From JAVBLP01 sp031553505 (lineage in GTDB: Bacteria; Elusimicrobiota; Endomicrobiia; Endomicrobiales; Endomicrobiaceae): a stretch of DNA of 64,000 bases. Positions 55,715 through 64,000 of the stretch are shown here, in pieces (position 1 is the first letter of the stretch; every line of letters begins with the position of its first letter). Location of the stretch: NCBI GenBank assembly GCA_031553505.1, contig JAVBLP010000002.1:1-64000 (forward strand), in the 5' to 3' direction. The translations under genes were made by a program, and so were the position numbers. The notes under the pieces are model-generated. The model did not search any database. It was not told the DNA's origin and was given only the letters and a program-made list of their open reading frames with translations.

Positions 55715-56300
55715 ACTTATTACAAAACTTAGAGAAATGACCAGCGCGGGAATAATGGACTGCAGAAACGCGCTTAAAGAAACCAATAACGATATAGATA
55801 AAGCTTGCCAGTGGCTCAGGGAAAAAGGCATGGCAACGGCCGTAAAAAGAGCCGGAAGAAGCGCGAAGCAAGGCCTTGTGTATTCTTATATACACGGAAA
55901 CGGAACGCTTGGCGTTCTTGTGGAACTTAACTGCGAAACAGACTTTGTCGCTAAAACGGAAGATTTCCAGAGTTTGGTTAAAGAAATTGCTATGCAGATA
56001 GCCGCAGTCGCGCCTACTTACGTAACGCGCGAGCAGGTTCCTTCAAGCATTCTTGAAGCCGAAAAAGAAATTTATAAAGCCCAGCTTAAAGAAGAAGGAA
56101 AACCGGAAAAAGTATGGGATAAGATTATAGAAGGGAAAATCGAAAAATTCTATAGTCAGGTATGCCTCTATGACCAGATTTATATGAGAGACACGACAGG
56201 CAAAGAAACAATCAAAGATTTGGTAACAAATGCGATAGCTAAAACCGGCGAAAACATGGTTATCAAGAGATTTGCAAGATTTAAACTCGGGGAAGAATAA
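55704..56300 (+). CDS. tsf: Elongation factor Ts
   Basis: The start is ATG 55704: AAGGAG ends at 55697, giving a 6-base spacing, while ATG 55698 would touch the site. 198 residues, the short form. UBA-like N-terminus (LREMTSAGIMDCRNALKE), TDFVAKTEDF core and MRDTTGKETI near the end. It regenerates EF-Tu-GTP. Confidence 0.96.
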   Translation: MSTELITKLREMTSAGIMDCRNALKETNNDIDKACQWLREKGMATAVKRAGRSAKQGLVYSYIHGNGTLGVLVELNCETDFVAKTEDFQSLVKEIAMQIAAVAPTYVTREQVPSSILEAEKEIYKAQLKEEGKPEKVWDKIIEGKIEKFYSQVCLYDQIYMRDTTGKETIKDLVTNAIAKTGENMVIKRFARFKLGEE

Positions 56301-56302
56301 TA

Positions 56303-56998
56303 ATGCTTTCAAAAAGAGTGCTTTTAAAGCTTTCTGGCGAATCGTTATCTGATGGCAAATCATCGATAAGCGCGGAAAGTTTAAGCAGAACGGTAGAAGA
56401 GATAAAAGCCGCTTCAGCTTCAAATGTTGTCCAGCTTGCCGTAGTTATAGGTGCGGGCAATATATGGAGAGGCGCAAATAAAGCCATTGAAAGGGTTACT
56501 GCGGATAAAATGGGCATGACCGCCACGGTAATGAACGCATTGGCATTAAATGACTCTTTAAATAAAGCCGGATTAAAGTCAAAAGTTTTTTCAGCAAAAG
56601 GCGTAAGCGGTTTTGTTGAAGATTTCAACAGGGAAGAATCCATAGAATGCCTTGAGAAAGGATATATCGTGATTTTTGCCGGCGGAACGGGAAATCCGTT
56701 CTTTACGACTGATACCACGGCAGCTTTAAGGGCAGCTGAAATAAAAGCGGATATTCTTTTAAAAGCTACTCAGGTTGACGGTATTTACAGTTCTGACCCT
56801 AAAAAAGATAAAAATGCCGTAAAATTTGATTCTTTAACTTTTAGCGACGCGATTGAAAAGCGCCTTAAAATTATGGATTCGGAAGCTTTTTCTTTATGCA
56901 TGCAGTCCGGCATATCGATTGCTGTATTCGATTTTTACAAAGACGGAAACTTGAGAAAAATTCTAAACGGCGAAAAAATAGGCACTACAGTATCATAA
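56303..56998 (+). CDS. pyrH: UMP kinase
   Basis: 231 residues of the bacterial hexameric UMP kinase: VLLKLSGESL, VVIGAGNIWRG, FAGGTGNPFFTTDT and ATQVDGIYSSDP. Makes UDP for RNA and peptidoglycan precursors. Begins 2 bases after tsf. Confidence 0.96.
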   Translation: MLSKRVLLKLSGESLSDGKSSISAESLSRTVEEIKAASASNVVQLAVVIGAGNIWRGANKAIERVTADKMGMTATVMNALALNDSLNKAGLKSKVFSAKGVSGFVEDFNREESIECLEKGYIVIFAGGTGNPFFTTDTTAALRAAEIKADILLKATQVDGIYSSDPKKDKNAVKFDSLTFSDAIEKRLKIMDSEAFSLCMQSGISIAVFDFYKDGNLRKILNGEKIGTTVS

Positions 56999-57010
56999 CC
57001 GGAGGGATAA

Positions 57011-57571
57011 ATGCAGCTACAGTCTCTTTTTAATGCTTCTGAAGAAGCAATGAAAAAAACCATCGAAAAATTAAAGAATGAACTTGCGGCTATAAGGACA
57101 GGCAGGGCAAACGCCGCAGTCATTGAAGGCATCAAAGTTGAAAGCTACGGCTCACTTATGCCTATAAACCAGATTGCGGGAATCAGCGTTCCTGACGCAA
57201 AAACTATCGAAATCAGGCCTTGGGACGCTTCGCAGCTTGGTGCTATAGAAAAAGCGATTATGAAAGCGGATATCGGAATGACTCCCATAAATGACGGCAA
57301 AGTCGTACGTATTTCAGTGCCGCCGCTTACGGAAGAAAGAAGAAAAGAAATTGCGAAATCCATAAACAAAATGGCTGAAGATTACAGGGTCGCGATAAGA
57401 AATGAAAGAAGAGTTTTGGTTGACGGCATAAAAAAGGCAGAAAAAGATAAGGCTATAACTGAAGATGAAAGAAAGAAATCGGAAAATGAAGCGCAGAAAG
57501 TAACTGACGAATACATAAAAAAAATAGACGAATGCATAGCTCTCAAAGAAAAAGAGATTATGCAAATATAA
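57011..57571 (+). CDS. frr: Ribosome recycling factor
   Basis: 186 residues, full length. ELAAIRTGRANAAVIEGI, NQIAGISVPDAKTI and LTEERRKEIAK are the family blocks; three-helix-bundle coiled regions at the C-terminus. Splits post-termination ribosomes with EF-G. Preceded by GGAGGG. Confidence 0.97.
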   Translation: MQLQSLFNASEEAMKKTIEKLKNELAAIRTGRANAAVIEGIKVESYGSLMPINQIAGISVPDAKTIEIRPWDASQLGAIEKAIMKADIGMTPINDGKVVRISVPPLTEERRKEIAKSINKMAEDYRVAIRNERRVLVDGIKKAEKDKAITEDERKKSENEAQKVTDEYIKKIDECIALKEKEIMQI

Positions 57572-57587
57572 ACGCGGAGGATGTAAA

Positions 57588-57761
57588 ATGGCTTATAAAA
57601 TTGATGCTGGTACTTGTGTAGGCTGTGGAGCATGTGAAGGTTCATGCCCTGTTTCAGCTATTTCTCCTAAAGACGATAAGTATGTCATAGATGCAGAAAA
57701 ATGCATAGACTGCGGCGCTTGCGAAGGCACTTGCCCTGTAACAGCTATTGCTAAAGCATAA
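57588..57761 (+). CDS. Small 2[4Fe-4S] ferredoxin
   Basis: 57 residues. Two clostridial-type cluster motifs, CVGCGACEGSCP and CIDCGACEGTCP, account for all eight ligands, separated by a short acidic linker. GGAGG at 57576-57580 precedes ATG 57588. A low-potential electron carrier, typical of anaerobes. It sits between frr and uppS in an otherwise standard cluster that also includes ispG, whose enzyme needs two electrons from ferredoxin or flavodoxin; hydrogenases are another possible partner. Confidence 0.93.
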   Translation: MAYKIDAGTCVGCGACEGSCPVSAISPKDDKYVIDAEKCIDCGACEGTCPVTAIAKA

Positions 57762-57773
57762 AAAGGATTTTGT

Positions 57774-58472
57774 TTGAATGAAATAGAACTCTCAAAGCTG
57801 CCACGCCACATTGCGATTATAATGGACGGCAACGGCAGATGGGCTAAAAAAAAATCTTTACCCAGGGTATTCGGTCATAAGCAGGGGGTCAAAACCGTTA
57901 AAAGTGTTGTTAAGGCTGCAGACAGCCTTGGCATAAAGGTTTTGACCCTGTATGCATTTTCCACCGAAAACTGGAAAAGGCCGCAAACAGAAATAAAAGC
58001 CTTGTTCTCACTGCTTTTACAATTTTTGAAAAAAGAGCTTAAAGAGCTTCACGCAAACGGAGTAAAACTAAGGATACTTGGAGATATATCAAAGTTTCCT
58101 GATAATATCCAAAAAGAGATTGAAAAAGTCCGCGGGCTTACAGCGGAAAATAAAGGGCTTGAGCTTAATATAGCTTTAAATTACGGTTCCAGGCAGGAAA
58201 TTATCCGCGCTTTTGGAAAAATAGCGGAAAAAGGCATAAAAAACCCTACTGAAGAAGATATTTCAGAATATTTATATACTGCAGGGCAGCCGGACCCCGA
58301 TTTGCTTATAAGGACTTCGGGAGAAATGAGAATATCAAATTTTTTATTATGGCAGATAGCATATTCCGAAATATATGTAACTGAAAAACTTTGGCCTGAT
58401 TTCAGCAAAAAAGATTTAGAAGATGCTGTAACGGATTATCAAAAGAGAGAAAGGCGTTTCGGCGGTATTTAG
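57774..58472 (+). CDS. uppS: Isoprenyl (undecaprenyl) diphosphate synthase
   Basis: 232 residues starting with TTG 57774; AGGA lies 6 bases upstream and the only nearby ATG (57778) is out of frame and stops at once. Catalytic D18 in IAIIMDGNGRWAKK, then YAFSTENWKRP and RTSGEMRISNFLLWQ. Makes the C55 carrier lipid for peptidoglycan and LPS from IPP. Confidence 0.95.
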   Translation: MNEIELSKLPRHIAIIMDGNGRWAKKKSLPRVFGHKQGVKTVKSVVKAADSLGIKVLTLYAFSTENWKRPQTEIKALFSLLLQFLKKELKELHANGVKLRILGDISKFPDNIQKEIEKVRGLTAENKGLELNIALNYGSRQEIIRAFGKIAEKGIKNPTEEDISEYLYTAGQPDPDLLIRTSGEMRISNFLLWQIAYSEIYVTEKLWPDFSKKDLEDAVTDYQKRERRFGGI

Positions 58473-58498
58473 GGCGGAGACTGCGGGGAGAATTTATT

Positions 58499-59299
58499 AT
58501 GTTGTTGACCAGAATTTTAACAGCTATTGTCGGAATACCTTTGATTTTTATTTGCATCTATTTAGGCGGGCTTGCGTTTTTTGCGATGATGTTTGTAGTG
58601 ATATTTTTTTGCGTGCATGAATGCCTTACCATATCTAAGAAATATAAACCCCACACCGCCGTATCTTTGATTATGGTTTCAGTTTTTCTTCTCTTTTTAT
58701 ATTTTTGCAAAGATTTTTCATTGGGCGATAAATACGCCATATCCGCTGTTGAAATGCTGTTTGTCTTATTTACTTTTGAAGTTTTCGGGAAAAATCCTGA
58801 CCTTTGCGTCGGAAGAATTTCAGTTTCATTTTTCAGCGCTTTTTTTATACCACTTGCGTTAATGCATATGGTTTATATACGCCAGTTGGACGGCGGAATG
58901 CTGCTTATGTTTTTCTTGTTTATAGTTGTCTGGACTTTGGATACCGCAGCATACGCTTTCGGTAAAAAATTCGGCAAACATAAGCTTGCGCCGAACGTAA
59001 GCCCTAAAAAAACTATTGAAGGCGCGGTTGCGGGCATAATTTTCGGAATAATCGCGGCAGTAGCCTGCAGATGTATATTTATGGAGGGAATTCTCACGAT
59101 ACCTCAGGCGGCGATTCTTGGTTTTGCGGTTGCGGTTATAGGGCAGTTTTCAGACCTTGCCGAATCTCTTGTTAAAAGAGACGGAAATATTAAAGACTCC
59201 GGAAAAATAATTCCCGGACATGGCGGAGTTTTTGACAGGTTCGATTCTTATATATTTGCGGCTCCGGCGATGTATTATATACTCCAAATTTTTAAATAA
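58499..59299 (+). CDS. cdsA: Phosphatidate cytidylyltransferase
   Basis: 266 residues, about eight hydrophobic segments. C-terminal family signature SDLAESLVKRDGNIKDSG...PGHGGVFDRFDS is intact. Makes CDP-diacylglycerol, the precursor of phosphatidylglycerol and phosphatidylethanolamine, in the inner membrane. Confidence 0.95.
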   Translation: MLLTRILTAIVGIPLIFICIYLGGLAFFAMMFVVIFFCVHECLTISKKYKPHTAVSLIMVSVFLLFLYFCKDFSLGDKYAISAVEMLFVLFTFEVFGKNPDLCVGRISVSFFSAFFIPLALMHMVYIRQLDGGMLLMFFLFIVVWTLDTAAYAFGKKFGKHKLAPNVSPKKTIEGAVAGIIFGIIAAVACRCIFMEGILTIPQAAILGFAVAVIGQFSDLAESLVKRDGNIKDSGKIIPGHGGVFDRFDSYIFAAPAMYYILQIFK

Positions 59300-59309
59300 A
59301 CACTAAAAA

Positions 59310-60470
59310 ATGAAAAAAATAGTACTTTTAGGTTCATCAGGTTCAATAGGTACGCAGACTTTGGATATAGTTTCTAAAATGAAAAAAACTATTTCCGTTG
59401 AGGCTTTGTCGGTAAATACGAATATAAACCTGCTTAAAAAGCAGATTAAGAAGTTTAAACCCAAGGCGGTATCCGTAAATGATCCGTCTGACGCCGAAAA
59501 TCTAAAAAAATGGTGTGCAGCTAATAAATTAAATACTGCAGTTTACAGCGGGCACAGCGGCCTTAAAAAGCTTGTAACAATGCCGGGCATTGATATGATT
59601 ATCGCGGCAATTGTCGGAGCCGCAGCGCTTAAACCCGTTATAAAAGCCGTAGAAAATAAAAAAAATGTAGCCATAGCCAATAAAGAAGCGCTTGTCATGG
59701 CTGGCAAAGAGATAATGAAACTTGCCGCGAAAAAGAAAGTTTCGGTTTTGCCTGTTGACAGCGAACATTCCGCGATTTTCCAATGCCTCGCGGGCGAAAA
59801 AAAATCACAGATAAAAAAAATAATTCTTACCGCGTCCGGCGGGCCTTTTTATAAATATAATAAAGATTTTTCAAAAATTACCGTTGAGCAGGCTTTGGAT
59901 CATCCTACGTGGAAAATGGGAAGAAAAATTACGATTGACAGCGCTACTCTGATGAATAAGGGCCTTGAAGCGATAGAAGCGTCAGTCCTTTTTGGTATTC
60001 CGATAGAAAAAATAGAAATTGTGATACATCCTCAGTCTATAGTGCATTCAATGGTAGAATATGTTGACGGCTCTGTAATAGCGCAGCTTTCTAATCCGGA
60101 TATGAAATTGCCGATACAGTACGCTTTAACTTATCCTGAGAGGACAAAATCAAACATTACTCCTTTAGATTTAACAAAAGCGGGCAAATTGGACTTTTTA
60201 AAACCTAACTTCGGTAAGTTTCCTTGTTTAAAGCTTGCGTATGAGGCTGCAAAAAAAGGATATACAATGCCGGCGGTCATGAACGCAGCTAATGAAACCG
60301 CCGTGGCGGCTTTCCTAAATAAGAATATAAAGTTTACAGATATAGCAGAAGTCGTATGCAAATCGATGAAAGCGCATAAAGTAACAAGAAATCCAAGCAT
60401 AGACGATATAGTTGAAGCTGACGCGTGGGCAAGAATGTACGTTAAAAAAATAATAAGCAAAGGAAAATAA
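59310..60470 (+). CDS. dxr: 1-deoxy-D-xylulose 5-phosphate reductoisomerase
   Basis: 386 residues. NADPH-binding GSSGSIGTQTL (8-18), NKEALVMAG, and the metal/substrate block PVDSEHSAIFQ are present, with HPTWKMGRKITIDSATLMNKGLE blocks split over about residues 200-225. Second step of the MEP isoprenoid pathway; supplies IPP for UppS, with IspG further downstream. Confidence 0.96.
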   Translation: MKKIVLLGSSGSIGTQTLDIVSKMKKTISVEALSVNTNINLLKKQIKKFKPKAVSVNDPSDAENLKKWCAANKLNTAVYSGHSGLKKLVTMPGIDMIIAAIVGAAALKPVIKAVENKKNVAIANKEALVMAGKEIMKLAAKKKVSVLPVDSEHSAIFQCLAGEKKSQIKKIILTASGGPFYKYNKDFSKITVEQALDHPTWKMGRKITIDSATLMNKGLEAIEASVLFGIPIEKIEIVIHPQSIVHSMVEYVDGSVIAQLSNPDMKLPIQYALTYPERTKSNITPLDLTKAGKLDFLKPNFGKFPCLKLAYEAAKKGYTMPAVMNAANETAVAAFLNKNIKFTDIAEVVCKSMKAHKVTRNPSIDDIVEADAWARMYVKKIISKGK

Positions 60471-61526
60471 ATGACTATCATTCTTCAAATACTCGGAATA
60501 GCTGTAGGATTGGGCCTTTTAATCTTCATTCATGAACTCGGGCATTTTCTTGCGGCTAAAATGTGCAAAGTTAAAGTTTTGACTTTTGCTTTCGGTTTTG
60601 GGCCGGATTTACTCAAATATAACCATAACGGCACAAAATACTGTATAAAAGCGATACCTTTCGGCGGTTTTGTCGCTATGGCAGGCGATGAGCCGGAAAA
60701 AGCGACAGGCGCGCAGGGAGAATACTTGTCTCTTCCCTGGTTTAAAAAAATATGGATAGCTTTTTCAGGTCCTTTTTCAAATTATATTCTAGCGGTAATT
60801 ATTTTTGCAGTAATTTTTAACATCTGGGGAGTTTCAAAAGTTTCCACTTTTTCGGAGGTCGGCTCTACGGTTGCGGATTATCCTGCGGCGGCAGCAGGCC
60901 TTTTGAAAGGCGATAAAATAGTATCTATTGACGGCGTGCAAATAAAAACCTGGAACGAACTTTCCGATAATCTTAAAGATAAAGCCGAAAAAGAAACGGC
61001 TTTTATCATCGAAAGAGGTTCTTATACTTTTGATTTAAATATGGCTGTCGCAAAAAATCCGGTTACGGGTATGGGCGCGATAGGCATTTCGCCTGCTATT
61101 GTTAAAGCCGATGCTGGTTTCTTTGAATCTTTTGCGCTTGGCGCGGAAGCGGCTGTCGTGCAGACAGTTATGACCGTAGCGTATCTTTTGGATAAGCTTA
61201 TTTCATGGGAAAAGCCGGATGTTGCCGGGCCTATAGGCGTTATGCAGGTTATGGCAAATGCCACAAAGTCCGGAGCGGAAGATTATTTAAAGCTTCTTGC
61301 GGTAATTTCTGTTGCTTTGGGAATGTTTAACCTTTTTCCTATTCCGCTTGTTGACGGCGGTATGATCGTTTTATTTGTTATTGAAGGCATTACAAGAAAA
61401 AAAATCAGCCCGAAAGTCGTACAGGCGTATAACACAGTAGGCATATTCCTTATTCTTCTCATATTTATTTTTGCCACCTATAGCGATCTGCTGCGGTTAG
61501 GCGTAGGGAAATTTTTCACTAAGTAA
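60471..61526 (+). CDS. rseP: RseP/site-2-type intramembrane zinc metalloprotease
   Basis: 351 residues. HELGH at residues 21-25 within the first membrane helix; one PDZ domain (about 120-200, GLLKGDKIVSIDGV); C-terminal NLFPIPLVDGG is the second zinc-site motif. Cleaves membrane anti-sigma factors or signal peptides. One PDZ domain rather than the two of E. coli. Confidence 0.94.
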   Translation: MTIILQILGIAVGLGLLIFIHELGHFLAAKMCKVKVLTFAFGFGPDLLKYNHNGTKYCIKAIPFGGFVAMAGDEPEKATGAQGEYLSLPWFKKIWIAFSGPFSNYILAVIIFAVIFNIWGVSKVSTFSEVGSTVADYPAAAAGLLKGDKIVSIDGVQIKTWNELSDNLKDKAEKETAFIIERGSYTFDLNMAVAKNPVTGMGAIGISPAIVKADAGFFESFALGAEAAVVQTVMTVAYLLDKLISWEKPDVAGPIGVMQVMANATKSGAEDYLKLLAVISVALGMFNLFPIPLVDGGMIVLFVIEGITRKKISPKVVQAYNTVGIFLILLIFIFATYSDLLRLGVGKFFTK

Positions 61527-61550
61527 AACCTTGTTTTCTACAGGTAAGCT

Positions 61551-62627
61551 ATGAAATTTTATAAAAGAAATGAAACCAGAAAAGTTAACATAGGCGGTAT
61601 AGCGATAGGGGGCGGTTCCCCTGTTGCTGTCCAGTCTATGACAAATACTGATTCAAGAGACTGGAAAGCGACCGTAAAACAAATAAAGCTTTTGGAAGAT
61701 GCCGGCTGTGAAATTGTAAGGCTTTCTCTTCCTGATATGGAATCCGCCAAAAACGTCAGAAAAATAAAGAAAAATATAAATATCCCGCTTGTTGCAGACA
61801 TTCACTTTGATTACAGAATAGCGTTAGAAGCAATAAAACAGGGTATCGATAAATTAAGAATCAACCCGGGCAATATAGGTTCAAAAGACAGAGTAGAAGC
61901 GCTTGTTAAAGAAGCAAAAGCCGCTCATATACCTATAAGGATAGGCGTAAATGCCGGTTCTTTAAAATCCGTTCACAAATTTAATGATAGTGTTTTAAGG
62001 GCAAAAGAGCTTGCTAAAGCCGCAATGGAACACGTAAAAATCCTTGAAGCCCATAAATTCTACGATATAGTTGTTTCATTAAAAGCTTCCAACATCGCGA
62101 CTACGGTTGAAGCATATAAAGTTTTTGCGTCAAAAAGAAATTATCCTTTGCATTTAGGGATAACGGAGGCGGGCTCTCTTTTCAGCGGTACGATAAAATC
62201 TTCCGCGGGCCTCGGGATAATGCTTTATGACGGCTTGGGAGATACAATAAGGGTATCCCTTACGGCAGATCCTGCAGAAGAAGTAAAAACGGCGTATTCG
62301 CTTTTACAGTCGATGGAGTTGAGGAATTTCGGCATAGAAATTGTTTCATGCCCGACATGCTCAAGATGCGCGGTTGATTTGATAAAAATAGTGTCTGATA
62401 TGGAAAAAGCAACATCAAAACTTAAAAAACTATCCAAACCCGTTAAAGTTGCGCTGATGGGCTGCGTTGTAAACGGTCCGGGAGAAGCGCAAGACGCGGA
62501 TTTCGGGATAGCAGGCGGAAAAGATACAGGAATACTTTTTAAAAACGGTAAAATAATAGGAAAAGTTAAACCGGAACAATGGGTCAAAAAACTTATTTCC
62601 ATGATAAAAGATTCGCAGGAGCAATAA
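61551..62627 (+). CDS. ispG: 4-hydroxy-3-methylbut-2-enyl diphosphate synthase
   Basis: 358 residues. VQSMTNTDSRD at the substrate site, LVADIHFDYR, LRINPGNIG; [4Fe-4S] ligands C267, C270 and C305 (CPTCSRC, GCVVNGPGEA). Next-to-last MEP pathway step, which needs external reducing power. Confidence 0.96.
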   Translation: MKFYKRNETRKVNIGGIAIGGGSPVAVQSMTNTDSRDWKATVKQIKLLEDAGCEIVRLSLPDMESAKNVRKIKKNINIPLVADIHFDYRIALEAIKQGIDKLRINPGNIGSKDRVEALVKEAKAAHIPIRIGVNAGSLKSVHKFNDSVLRAKELAKAAMEHVKILEAHKFYDIVVSLKASNIATTVEAYKVFASKRNYPLHLGITEAGSLFSGTIKSSAGLGIMLYDGLGDTIRVSLTADPAEEVKTAYSLLQSMELRNFGIEIVSCPTCSRCAVDLIKIVSDMEKATSKLKKLSKPVKVALMGCVVNGPGEAQDADFGIAGGKDTGILFKNGKIIGKVKPEQWVKKLISMIKDSQEQ

Positions 62628-62628
62628 A

Positions 62629-63099
62629 ATGGCAGGAATTTATTTAACAAGAAACGGAAGGGAAAAACTTATACAAGAACTTGAAGCCTTGCAGAAAAGA
62701 AAACCGCAGATTCAGGAAGAGATTGCAAGGGCAAGGGAACACGGCGATTTAAAAGAAAATGCCGAATACCACGCCGCAAAAGAGACGCTTACCAATTTGA
62801 TGAGGCGCATAGCGGAAATTGACGCGAAAATATCAAGCGCTAAAATAATTGAAGATTTAAACATAGATTCCGATAAAGTTTTTATCGGAGTTACCGTGAC
62901 TATACAGGATGAAGACGGCGATGAGTATGAGTACACGATAGTTGATCTTGAAGAAGCGGATCCGTCAGAAAATAAAATTTCCGTGCAGTCTCCGCTTATA
63001 CAGGGATTGCTCGGGCATAAAGAAGGCGATACCTGCGACGTGGAGCTTCCCGCGGGTAATATGAAATTCAAAATTTTAAAAATTACAAGGCAGTTGTAA
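62629..63099 (+). CDS. greA: Transcription elongation factor GreA
   Basis: 156 residues. N-terminal coiled coil (LTRNGREKLIQELEAL, ARAREHGDLKENAEYHAAKE with acidic tip residues) and C-terminal FKBP-like domain. Rescues backtracked RNA polymerase by stimulating transcript cleavage. One base after ispG. The 134 bases that follow show nothing clear apart from the ribosome-binding site of proS. Confidence 0.96.
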   Translation: MAGIYLTRNGREKLIQELEALQKRKPQIQEEIARAREHGDLKENAEYHAAKETLTNLMRRIAEIDAKISSAKIIEDLNIDSDKVFIGVTVTIQDEDGDEYEYTIVDLEEADPSENKISVQSPLIQGLLGHKEGDTCDVELPAGNMKFKILKITRQL

Positions 63100-63233
63100 C
63101 GGCAGAGTGAAGAGTTGTGAGTTGAAGTAAACGAGGAACTTGTTGTCAGCCCCGAGCGTTTTAATTGTGGATCTGCGGCGCCTGATTAGAGTAACAGCGT
63201 TATCAATAGCAAAACACATATCGGAGAAATAAA

Positions 63234-64000
63234 ATGTATTTTTCAAAAATGCTTATACCTACGCTTAAAGAAGCTCCTTCGGACGCGGATATAGTTTCGG
63301 CAAAACTTATGATAAGGTCCGGAATGATAAGAAAGTTAGCGTCAGGATTTTATGAATTTTTACCCTTGGGTCTCAGGTCATTAAGAAAAGTTGAAAATAT
63401 TATCCGTCGGGAAATGAATGCCGCTAACGGGCAGGAAATTACGCTCCCTTTGATGTTTTCAAAAGATTTATGGCTTGAAACCGGCAGATGGAATGTTTAC
63501 GGAAAAGAGCTTTTCAGGCTTAAGGACAGAAAAGATTCGGAATTCTGTCTTGCTCCGACTGCCGAAGAAGGCGTCACGGATTTAGCCAGAAAAGAAATTA
63601 AATCATATAAGCAGCTTCCTCTGATGCTGTACCAGTTCGGTACAAAGTTCAGAGATGAAATTCGCCCGCGCTTCGGCATTATGCGCGCCCGCGAATTTTT
63701 AATGAAAGACGGATATTCATTCCATACGGATGACGCGGATCTGGAAAATTATTATAAAACTATGTATGCGGCGTATACAAATATATGCACAAAATGCGGT
63801 TTTAAGTTCCGCGCGGTTGAAGCTGCCTCCGGAGCTATAGGCGGTTCATTTTCTCATGAATTTATGGTTTTGGCGGACACCGGCGAAGAAGAGATAGCCT
63901 GGTGCGAATGCGGATACGGCGCAAACACGGAAAAAGCTGAATGCCTTACCTGCGAAACTTCAAATGAAGAACAGCTTCCAGCGGAAGAGGTTTTAACGCC
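63234..64000 (+). CDS. proS: Prolyl-tRNA synthetase (3' end outside window)
   Basis: The first 255 codons are present. Start ATG 63234 follows CGGAGAAA. Class II motifs are visible: motif 1 region RSGMIRKLASGFYEFLPLGLR, motif 2 around FRDEIRPRFGIMRAREFLMKD. It continues past residue 185 with a Cys-containing insertion (CTKCGFKFRAV...WCECGYGANTEKAEC), like the bacterial-type ProS with its editing INS domain. Charges tRNA-Pro. Confidence 0.95.
   Translation, partial: MYFSKMLIPTLKEAPSDADIVSAKLMIRSGMIRKLASGFYEFLPLGLRSLRKVENIIRREMNAANGQEITLPLMFSKDLWLETGRWNVYGKELFRLKDRKDSEFCLAPTAEEGVTDLARKEIKSYKQLPLMLYQFGTKFRDEIRPRFGIMRAREFLMKDGYSFHTDDADLENYYKTMYAAYTNICTKCGFKFRAVEAASGAIGGSFSHEFMVLADTGEEEIAWCECGYGANTEKAECLTCETSNEEQLPAEEVLT

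Overview
The window looks like the chromosome of a Gram-negative, anaerobic bacterium of moderate-to-low GC. Evidence for an outer membrane includes an OmpA domain, an autotransporter barrel, a lipid A-type acyltransferase, several lipoproteins and a PorV-like protein. The mix of a Pmp-like giant autotransporter, [NiFe]-hydrogenase maturation genes and FlgD-like/PorV-like surface proteins suggests Elusimicrobiota (Endomicrobium/Elusimicrobium type). That placement is an inference from memory, not a computed one. Almost every gene is on the + strand; only two genes (33.9-34.8 kb) are on the - strand.

Layout. 0-16.4 kb: the end of an OmpA-family gene overlaps a single enormous gene (about 5,330 codons) for a Chlamydia Pmp-like adhesin with three passenger modules and one C-terminal barrel. 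16.5-23.6 kb: hydrogenase maturation genes hypA, hypF, hypC, hypD and hypE, with a broken TPR/HEAT lipoprotein gene and a LOG-family gene between them, and a palindromic intergenic element between hypD and hypE; hypB is not in the window. 23.6-26.9 kb: reductase/epimerase, serine palmitoyltransferase-type enzyme and GNAT-like protein, which together resemble a bacterial ceramide (sphingolipid) operon. 27.0-33.7 kb: a broken gene, a tiny membrane protein, smc, a DUF362-ferredoxin, an LpxL-like acyltransferase and a chagasin-like lipoprotein. 33.9-37.5 kb: YqeY and DUF192 on the - strand, then a metal-responsive ArsR/CadC-type repressor with a clear promoter-operator and its P-type ATPase.

37.6-43.0 kb is the least familiar part and the best candidate for an undescribed system. 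It has five co-oriented genes from one strong promoter: a small secreted beta-rich protein, a periplasmic Ig-like (chaperone-like) protein, a larger secreted paralogue split by a TGA, a secreted protein with a FlgD-like/T9SS-like C-terminal domain, and a PorV-like outer-membrane protein. A 12-bp intercistronic hairpin follows the first gene, and a strong terminator closes the unit.

43.0-64.0 kb is conserved housekeeping: def-fmt; trxA-tlpA-like-trxB-polA-coaE; rho-rpmE-prfA-prmC-murA; and rpsB-tsf-pyrH-frr-ferredoxin-uppS-cdsA-dxr-rseP-ispG-greA-proS (proS runs off the window). It covers translation, replication and termination, redox balance, peptidoglycan precursors, undecaprenyl phosphate, phospholipid and isoprenoid synthesis.

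Three genes are interrupted by in-frame stops of three different kinds (TAG at 19862, TAA at 27086, TGA at 40157) with coding continuing in the same frame. Pseudogene formation or sequence error is the simplest explanation. No tRNA, rRNA, CRISPR array, transposase or phage gene was recognised.
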